From the NCBI GenBank assembly GCA_918797485.1, contig CAKKNE010000003.1:5084001-5148000 (forward strand): DNA of 64,000 bases. Reading direction: 5' to 3'. Below are positions 58,801 through 64,000 of this stretch, in pieces. The position numbers and the translations under genes are program-made. Each line of letters begins with the position of its first letter. Position 1 is the first letter of the stretch. Source of the stretch: Pelagomonas calceolata (Eukaryota > Sar > Pelagophyceae > Pelagomonadales > Pelagomonadaceae). The notes below the pieces were generated by a model, which made no database searches, had not been told where the DNA came from, and saw only the letters and a list, made by a program, of their open reading frames with translations.

Positions 58801-59402
58801 GCGCCGATGTCTTGATTAAAAGAATAGGCACGGTTGAACATGTCCTCCATACTTCTCACGGCGACGACACTCCAGCCACCAATGTCCCGATTGAAGGCGG
58901 ATGCTCCTTTGAACAGGGCCTCCATCGATGTTACACCAGAGGTATCCCACGCGCCGATGTCGTCGTTGAAGAACTCCGCGGCCGGGTTTTCGTACAAGCA
59001 TCTGCCTGATGTGCAAATCAACCCCGACATGTCCGTCACCCCCGATGTGTCCCACGTAGAAATATGGCCGTACGTCGCCTCTGCAGATGCGCTGTTCGAG
59101 AGCCACGCCGCGACAGCCGTTCTAATGCTGCTGTCGGTCATGGCGTAGCCGAGCTTGCGCCGCGTCGCGGCGACGGATGTGTTTGCCGCTCCAAACGGCC
59201 GAGCCGCCGCGAGGTGCGGCGAGGCCAGCAGCACGCCGAGGGCCAGCCCGCGCCCCGCAGAGCTGCCGGAGCCGGACAAAAAGGTGCCGACGCCCGTGAT
59301 CGCAGCATTGGTGCTTTGCGCGCCGGAGCTGCGCGCCGTCGCCAGGACGGCGATGGCGAGCCAGGGCGTCGTGGTCGTGGAGGGGCAGCGCCGCGTCGGC
59401 AT
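55773..59402 (-). CDS. Secreted protein of six DUF285/BspA blocks with Pro/Thr tail
   Basis: 1,209 codons from the ATG at 59402. After an N-terminal hydrophobic segment ([14 protein letters not shown] and a further [15 protein letters not shown]) come six blocks of ~150 residues. Each begins '[13 protein letters not shown]...[19 protein letters not shown]', continues with two to four 26-residue units of the type [20 protein letters not shown], and ends with a Cys-flanked motif (CESTSCGV). This is the DUF285/BspA-type leucine-rich-like repeat of surface and adhesion proteins. The tail ([13 protein letters not shown]..., [20 protein letters not shown]) is the same as in the 14.5-kb gene and runs into array 2 at a likely donor (55809/55808). 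A single block of this type also sits inside the giant gene, so the two are related by exchange. Adhesion or matrix role likely. Confidence 0.75.
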   Translation of the reverse strand: MPTRRCPSTTTTPWLAIAVLATARSSGAQSTNAAITGVGTFLSGSGSSAGRGLALGVLLASPHLAAARPFGAANTSVAATRRKLGYAMTDSSIRTAVAAWLSNSASAEATYGHISTWDTSGVTDMSGLICTSGRCLYENPAAEFFNDDIGAWDTSGVTSMEALFKGASAFNRDIGGWSVVAVRSMEDMFNRAYSFNQDIGAWDTSGVTTMCGMFEEATSFNQDISSWNVAAVIDMHDMFKDASAFDQDLGWCVAYDVDTEDAFSSTPCESTSCSVEQRSDCPTGNVMTDSNIGTAVAAWLADATTAETTYGHISTWATGGVTDMSLLFCAQYCGSGTNSAAASFNEDIGAWDTSGVTDMGAMFRGAYAFDQDISGWAVHSVTDMTEMFGDASAFDQDLGWCVNDDVSLGYAFSGTPCESTYCGVKWETNTGDCDVSLTGNVMVNWKIRWAVAAWLSDATAAESTYGHISTWETSGVTDMSQLFCAQYCGSGTNSAAASFNEDIGAWDTSGVTDMGAMFRGAYAFDQDIGAWDTSGVIYMHVMFYDASAFDQDLNWCVANDVNLDYAFEGTPCASTSCGVQKMEEGTCAPTLAPTTTPAPTATPAPTIAPLVADDSTIRTAVAAWLSDSAAAEATYGHISTWETSGVTSMSSLFAGSSFNEDIGAWDTSGVTTMYRMFDEASAFDQDLGWCVDDDVVLCDFWGNCAFDGTPCESTSCGVVQMDNCPITGYVMDDDSIRDAVAAWFADQSAAEATYGHISTWDTSGVTDMSGLISTCCLLDDDLPVEFFNEDIGAWDTSGVTTMEYMFDGASAFNQDIGAWDTSGVTTMEYMFDGASAFNQDIGAWDTSGVTTMANMFQEATSFNQDISSWNVGAVTDMHDMFKDATAFNQDLGWCLNNDVDLDDAFDTAQCESTWCGIVGGVNCNILPGIGSVMVNWKIRVAVGVWLSNPTGATATYGHISTWETGGVTDMDELFEEASSFNEDISAWDTSGVTSMVEMFKEASSFNQDVGGWSVGAVLDMEEMFEDASSFNQDLGWCVDHRVYLGSFAFYNTRCESTSCGVVQVNYLFNCPRPTPRPMPGPTPRPTFPSPTPRPSQSPSPRPTASPTPKPTPMPTQRPTPAPSKRPTWRPTSAPSKRPTPQPTSTPTQRPTLAPSKRPTPQPTSTPTLRPTPAPSVVPVQSPTLRPTAAPEAAPVAAPVPTSQSTPLVS

Positions 59403-60270
59403 CGTTTCTGAAATGCTGCCGGGCTGCCGTCTGGGGGTCTGTATGCGCGTTGGCGCTGCTTTTTAGCTCCTTGGGGAGCACACAGCGAGAGCGAGTGTGG
59501 CGAGTAAGGTCGCCGACTCGAGCCCACCAGACCCACGCTTGAAGGCTCGCGGCATCGGCTCTAGGGCGTAAGGACCGGCTAAACGGAAGCTGGGCGAACC
59601 AAAACGACGCGCGCGCGCCGTCGAAGTGCACACAAAGAACCTAGGAGTGCCCGGGGACCGATATTACGCGGGCAACGCTTCGTCGTCGTCGCCGCCGCGG
59701 TCGATGGCCGCGAGCGCCGCGAGGAGCGCGCGGCAGCGGTCGCCGTCGGAGACGTAGAGCGCGCCGGCGAGGCACTCGATTGTCATAAACGCGAGGTACC
59801 AAAGTCGCCGAATCCCGCGGCTTAAGTTCACTTCAGAGGGTTATTAACCGTGACAATTTTGTCTAGGTGTTCTGCCAGCCTGAGTGCCTCAGTTGGCACT
59901 TGACTGAACAGAGCTCTATAGTTATCTCCTCCCGGTGTTTCCTCACAACATAGTATGTCGCAGCGTTATGTAAGACCCGCCGGCGGGTAGCAGGGTCCTA
60001 GTAGCTCACTGGCACCAGCCGACTAGGCTAGGGAATCATGATATCCGGCTTCCGGCTCCGGGCCCCCGCAGTACCCTGGTTTCAAGTTGTTACCGTACCA
60101 AACGCGAGTGTTTGGATACAAGTTGGACATTATGCCTCTGCATTCAATTCGTGGTGAGCTAAACTAGAACGAGTATTAGCTAGCGGTGTAAGGCTCTAGC
60201 GATTTACAGCTGCTTAGCCTTTGGTCTGAGGTGGGGCGGCGTAGCATGCGAGTATCGCGGCAGTGGTAAC
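59403..60270. other. Intergenic with a gene-end relic
   Basis: Contains a small frame on the minus strand (59664-59786), a solo hairpin arm at 59953-59976 and AT-richer sequence. Beyond these no gene is seen. Confidence 0.45.
59664..59786 (-). pseudogene. Small GC-rich frame, possible last exon of a lost gene
   Basis: 40 codons beginning MTIECLAGALYVSDGDRCRA and ending in an acidic GGDDDEALP. The frame continues upstream of this ATG as RLWYLAF, a natural-looking helix, then enters repeat-like AT-rich sequence. It resembles the end of a helical protein cut off by insertions. No family is recognised. Confidence 0.35.
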
Positions 60271-61293
60271 ATGCGGCACGCTACTCTCCTGTACGCTGCG
60301 CTCGCTGCAAAACTCCGATGCGACGGGTTTTCGCCGGTGGTGTCGCGTCCGCCACTGCCGCCGCCCCGGGCGGCCTCAGGCGGCGCGTGGCGGCGAGCAG
60401 CGGTTCCAGATCGGCGCGGCAGCGACGGACGACGCACGGTATGTCCGGCTCGGCGTGGCGACGACGACGCCGGCGACGCGCGGCGCGGCGCCGCCGCATG
60501 CGAGGAGGCGATCGCGCGGCAGGACGCCGAGGACCGCGCGCTAACGGCGCCGAAAATGGCGTTTGCGTTCGCGGCGCTCGCGCTCGTGTTCCTCGGCGCC
60601 GAGGCCGCGACGTCGGCGGACGGCGACGAGACGCTCCGACGACTTCTGCGCGCGGCCCAGGACTTCGATCCGCGCGCGGCGATCGACGGCGTCGCCGCCG
60701 AGGTCGAACGCCTGGGCCCGCTCGGCGCGGCGTACTTCGCGGCCGTGTACGTCGTGGCCGAGGTGCTCGCGCTGCCGGCGGTGCCGCTCACGGCCTCCGC
60801 GGGCTACCTCTTCGGCGCGGTCGAGGGCACGGCGATTGTGCTCTTCTCGGCGACGATCGCGGCGGGCGTCAGCTTCCTCATCGGCCGGTCGCTGCTGCGG
60901 TCGTGGGTGGAGCGCGTGGCCGGCGAGTCGGCGCAGTTCCAGGCCATCGACCGCGCCGTCGCGAGCGAGGGCTTCAAGATCATATTGCTCCTGCGCCTCT
61001 CGCCGATCTTCCCCTTCGCGCTCTCGAATTACTTCTACGGGCTGACGGCGGTCGAGTTCGGGCCGTACCTCGCCGCGACGCTCCTCGGCTTCGCGCCGGG
61101 GACCTTCCTCTACGTCTACTCGGGCGAGGTCGCGTCCGTGGCCGCCGGCGCCGCCGGCGACGACGCCGCGTACCCGTGGTACGTTTACGCAGGTTTCCTC
61201 AGCGTGGGCGCCTTCGTGGCTGCAAAGGTCACGGAAGTGGCCACGCGGGCCCTCGAGGAGTCGGGCGGCATCGTCGCCGACGGCGACGATTGA
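60271..61293 (+). CDS. TVP38/TMEM64 (VTT/DedA-type) membrane protein, probably plastid
   Basis: 340 residues from ATG 60271; a second ATG at 60556 starts at MAFAFAALALVFLGAE. The first ~95 residues are Arg/Ala/Pro-rich and look like a transit sequence. The VTT domain follows: VAEVLALPAVPLTASAGYLF, GTAIVLFSATIAAGVSFLIG, IILLLRLSPIFPFALSNYF and ATLLGFAPGTFLYVYSGE. The 'R-SPi-Pf-l-NY--GlT' and 'G--PgtflYvy-G' blocks are diagnostic of this family. Known members are scramblase-like lipid or ion transporters; plastid/cyanobacterial relatives are common. Four to five membrane segments are visible. Single exon. Confidence 0.8.
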   Translation: MRHATLLYAALAAKLRCDGFSPVVSRPPLPPPRAASGGAWRRAAVPDRRGSDGRRTVCPARRGDDDAGDARRGAAACEEAIARQDAEDRALTAPKMAFAFAALALVFLGAEAATSADGDETLRRLLRAAQDFDPRAAIDGVAAEVERLGPLGAAYFAAVYVVAEVLALPAVPLTASAGYLFGAVEGTAIVLFSATIAAGVSFLIGRSLLRSWVERVAGESAQFQAIDRAVASEGFKIILLLRLSPIFPFALSNYFYGLTAVEFGPYLAATLLGFAPGTFLYVYSGEVASVAAGAAGDDAAYPWYVYAGFLSVGAFVAAKVTEVATRALEESGGIVADGDD

Positions 61294-62002
61294 CCCCGCG
61301 GGCCCGGGAACGGGCCTTCCTCCGCGGGGGAGCTGCCCGGGAATAAGCCCGCCCGGGGCTCGATAAAAATTAGCGACGCCAATAGTACGTAGTACTCCTC
61401 CATTTTACTCCTCGGCGGCGTAGCGTGCAGTAATAGAAGGCCTTTAAAGGCTTGGTGTATGTCCTTTCTTTAGGATTCCTTCCTTAATTATTCAAGTTTA
61501 CTTTGCTTAGAGCTAGGCCGCCTAGCCACCCGGCCGACGCTGGGTCTGCACGACCCGGGCCGCACGCCCGCCCCGCCCCCGGCCCTAGTTAATACGACGG
61601 GGCCGAAATCAAGCTGGGTAGGGGAGCGAGAGCTACGACCACTACGCCGTGCCTATGTGTCCGATTGGGGAGCGAGAGCTACGACCCGTCCAGACGGCGC
61701 TTGACTCGACGTCCGCGGAACGGAGCTTGCGTTCAAGACTCGGCCGAGCGGCCCGGGCCGGGGTAGCCTCACGAGGGGGGGGTCCCCGAGCCGTACCGTA
61801 CCGGTATTAGCTCGGGGACCCCCCCTTTGGAGGCTAGGGCCGGGGCGGCCGCCAAAAAAAACGGGTTTACAAGCTCGTACCCCGGTACCCCCCCCAACAC
61901 CTGTAGACAAGTGTGCTATACTCGTAGAGCTAAAATTGGTGAATAGAATCAGCAGCTCCAAAGTATTAACGCCTGGTTCCTTTCCGGCGCTCTCACGCCG
62001 CG
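61294..62002. other. Intergenic with a strong inverted repeat
   Basis: A 16-bp perfect inverted repeat at 61776-61791/61810-61825 has an 18-nt loop. GCTTAGAGCTAGGCC at about 61505 matches 33064. No gene is seen. Confidence 0.5.
61776..61825. repeat. Hairpin, 16-bp arms
   Basis: GGGGGGGTCCCCGAGC and its reverse complement are separated by a loop containing CGTACCGTACCGGTA, itself made of the CTACGGTAC-like GTACCG unit. Very stable if single-stranded. Confidence 0.5.
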
Positions 62003-64000
62003 ATGCCCCCCCCCTGCCGCCCGCGTCGCGGCCGGCAAATGCGCCGCGCCGCGTTTAAGGCCTGCGCGATGGCCATCGTCGTCGCCGGCGCCTGCACGGC
62101 GAACCTCGCGGCGACCGGTGCGCCGCTGCTGGCGCGGGTCTCCGACGGGCGGGCGCCGTCGTTGGCCGCGGCGGCGGCGAACGCGGCGGCGGGCGATGGC
62201 GGGTCGCGCCGGCTCGCCGACGAGGACTGCGGGGAGAAGCGCGGGTGGGGCGTCACGGTCGGCTGCATCGTCGGCGTGCTGTACCTCTTCCTGGCCATCG
62301 CGATCATCTGCGACGAGCTCTTCGTGCCGGCGCTCGAGGTCATCGCGGAGAAGTGGGAGCTCAGCGACGACGTGGCGGGCGCAACGCTCATGGCGGCCGG
62401 CGGGTCGGCGCCGGAGCTCGCGACGTCGTTCGTGGGCACGTTCAAGCGGTCCGCCGTCGGCTTTGGGACCATCGTCGGCAGCGCGGTCTTCAACGTGCTC
62501 TTCGTCATCGGCATGTGCGCAATCTTTACGCCTCCGGAGCTCGCGCCGCTGCAGCTGACGTGGTGGCCGCTGTTCCGCGACTGCTCCTACTACTCGATAA
62601 CGCTCGTCACGCTCGGCGCTTTTTTTCGGTGGGGGGGCAAGGGCGAGATCATGTGGTGGGAGGCGCTCATCCAGTTCGTGCTCTACTTCGGCTACGTCGC
62701 GCCCCGCGCGAGCATTTCACCGGTCGACCGCGTCGCGTTGGCGGGTTTGTCGTCGTCAGAGGGGCGGGGGAGAGAGAGAAAGGCGGATCGACCGAAGCAA
62801 TCCGGCAGGTCTCGTTCATGGCGGTCAACGAGCGCGTCGAGCGGCACGTCAAGACGCGGTGGCTCGGCCTGGCCGCGGACGACGGCGCCGCCGCGCCCGC
62901 GGGGACCGACGACACCGACGCGACGACGCGCGAGCGGGCGGAGGACGTCCGCCCCGCGTCGGACGTCGAGATGGACTCGTCGGCGGACTCGGACCGCCGC
63001 CGGCCGCGCGCGCCGTCGCGGCCGGCGAACTTTCGCGCCGGCATCGGCCGCCTCCTCATGGGCCAGTCGGCCGACTTTTTGCTCCAGACCGGCGTCGTCG
63101 CCGTGACGCAGATCGCCGGCGACGTCGACGCGACGTTCGACCAGCTGGACGCGGACCAGTCGGGCGAGCTCGACCTCGACGAGCTCGGCACGCTCCTGGG
63201 CCTGCTCGGCGACGGCGAGGCCGTCGACCCCCAGCGCGTCGACGCGCTGCGCGCCGAGATCGACGGCGACGGCACGGGCACGGTCCGCCGCGACGCGTTC
63301 CGCGTCTGGTACCTCGCGTCGGAGCAGCGCCTGCGCGCCGAGGCGCGACGCCTCTTCGACGAGTTCGACACGGACCGGTCGGGCGACGTCGACCTGGCCG
63401 AGTGCGAGGCGGTGCTGGCGGCGCTCGAGGCGCGCTGGGGCGTCCACGCGCGCTGCGGCTCCGCCGTCGAGCTCCTCGCGCAGATCGCCGGGCCGGGCGC
63501 CGACCGCGCGACGTTCGACGCGTTCCACGCCTGGTACCAGACGTCGATTTTCTACGAGCGCGCGCAGGCCGAGGCCGAGCTCCAGGCCGAGGCCACCAAG
63601 TCCATGTGGCGGACGACGGTCGAGAACGTGCGCGGGTTCGGCGACCTGGATGCGCGCGAGCGCGTCGTGGTCCTGGTGTGTCTGCCGCTCAACGCGGTCC
63701 TGGGCGCGACGGTGCCCGACTGCACCGTGCCGGGCAACGAGAAGTGGTGCTACGCGACGTTCCTCGTCTCGATCGCGTGGATCGGCGCGTTCGCGTGGCT
63801 CATGGTCGAGGGCATCGAGATCATCGGCCGGCAGATCGGCGTGCCCGTGTTCATCATGGCGCTCACGTTCCTCGCGGCCGGCACGCGCGCGCCCGCGCCC
63901 CGGACGCCGCTCTGCGTCGGAGTCGACCTTCGGTCCGCGCGCAGGTCCGTGCCCGATTTACTGTCGTCGGTCGTCGTCGCCAGGCAGGGCAAGGGCGACA
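62003..64000 (+). CDS. K-dependent Na/Ca exchanger (NCKX/SLC24-like) with EF-hand loop, partial
   Basis: Three exons, 62003-62695, 62809-63884 and 63945-beyond the end. Exon 1 has a signal (ACTANLAATGAP) and the first alpha repeat GATLMAAGGSAPELATSFVG...GTIVGSAVFNVLFVIG, the cation-binding core of NCKX. Exon 2 (starting VSFMAVNERVERHV) holds a cytosolic loop with EF-hands: FDQLDADQSGELDLDEL, a degenerate one with EIDGDGTGTV, and FDEFDTDRSGDVDLAEC. It then returns to membrane with NAVLGATVPDC and IEIIGRQIGVPVFIMALTFL. The join at 63884/63945 gives AAGT-SVPDLLSSVVVARQG, the second alpha repeat, exactly as the family needs. EF-hands inside the loop resemble plant NCL proteins. The rest lies past the window. 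Confidence 0.88.
62696..62808 (+). other. 113-nt GT-AG intron in the NCKX gene
   Basis: GTCGCGCCCC...TCCGGCAG. Joining TAC to GTC gives FGYVSFMAVNE, matching the family's 'YV-FM--nE'. Exon 2 resumes GTCTCG, so the donor and post-acceptor sequence resemble each other. Confidence 0.7.
63885..63944 (+). other. 60-nt GC-AG intron in the NCKX gene
   Basis: GCGCGCGCCC...GCGCGCAG. It has no stop and keeps frame, so it reads as coding unless the protein is compared with the family. Excision restores the invariant AAGTSVPD of the second alpha repeat. Confidence 0.75.

Noticed and set aside
35651-59402. The two surface genes as bacterial contamination (DUF285/BspA is common in Mycoplasma and other bacteria)
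   Set aside because: They have eukaryotic REJ/GPS and C-type lectin modules, stramenopile-type Thr-Pro tails, and lie between eukaryotic genes such as TIM22.
1-64000. Transfer RNA, rRNA or other structured RNA genes
   Set aside because: No cloverleaf-like or rRNA core sequence was recognised by eye; a tRNAscan or Rfam search would be decisive.

Overview
The window looks like nuclear DNA of a small stramenopile alga. The best guess is a pelagophyte relative of Aureococcus or Pelagomonas, but no marker gene here proves it. The grounds are: very GC-rich intron-poor genes of eukaryotic type (GCNA/SprT, TIM22, mitochondrial bS6, RNase P Rpp29, Nup85-like, DNAAF6, NCKX); secreted proteins ending in Thr-Pro-Ala-Pro tails; and many 'DUF285/BspA' surface repeats, which are typical of this group. 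Two proteins suggest cilia (a CEP131-like coiled coil and the dynein-arm assembly factor DNAAF6), so the organism probably has a flagellum.

Layout. 0-8 kb: a secreted glycosyltransferase-like protein, a TTTACG-rich terminal-inverted-repeat element, GCNA, and a SAM+IQ protein. 8-18 kb: a plastid-type DnaJ zinc-finger protein, an Rpp29 gene with tiny introns, a TBL-type PC-esterase of unusually low GC, Ty1/copia debris, a secreted propeller-like protein, a GT8-like transferase, a Cys-rich secreted protein, and several interspersed repeats. 18-33 kb: CEP131-like, LamG-like, bicupin, bS6m, a large secreted protein, DNAAF6, an unrecognised nuclear-type protein, and Nup85-like. 33-60 kb: two giant secreted/surface genes on the minus strand (about 14.5 kb and 3.6 kb). 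Each runs at its 3' end into a tandem array of ~274-bp units. Between them lie a FAD oxidase-like gene and TIM22. 60-64 kb: a TVP38/VTT membrane protein and an EF-hand NCKX exchanger that runs off the end.

The most unusual feature is the paired arrays at about 33.9-35.7 and 53.8-55.8 kb. Read on the minus strand, each unit looks like one intron (~124 nt) plus one exon (150 nt, 50 codons, four Cys in the common form). The arrays, 166 bp of sequence on their left, and the last ~120 bp of coding sequence of both giant genes are duplicated about 20 kb apart. Differences between units are concentrated in four short patches. Either the arrays are multi-exon 3' ends of the two genes, or they are a satellite that captured the gene ends.

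Short introns recur. Three or four of them fit GC-AG rather than GT-AG borders, each placed by conserved protein sequence or by the need to change frame. Intergenic DNA is AT-richer and made of a few repeat families: a hairpin element, a TAAA-tailed element, an ATCCGGCGATAGGGGGCTAT element, palindromic CTACGGTAC islands and copia scraps. Gene starts are given at ATG. Exon borders are read by eye and have no transcript support.
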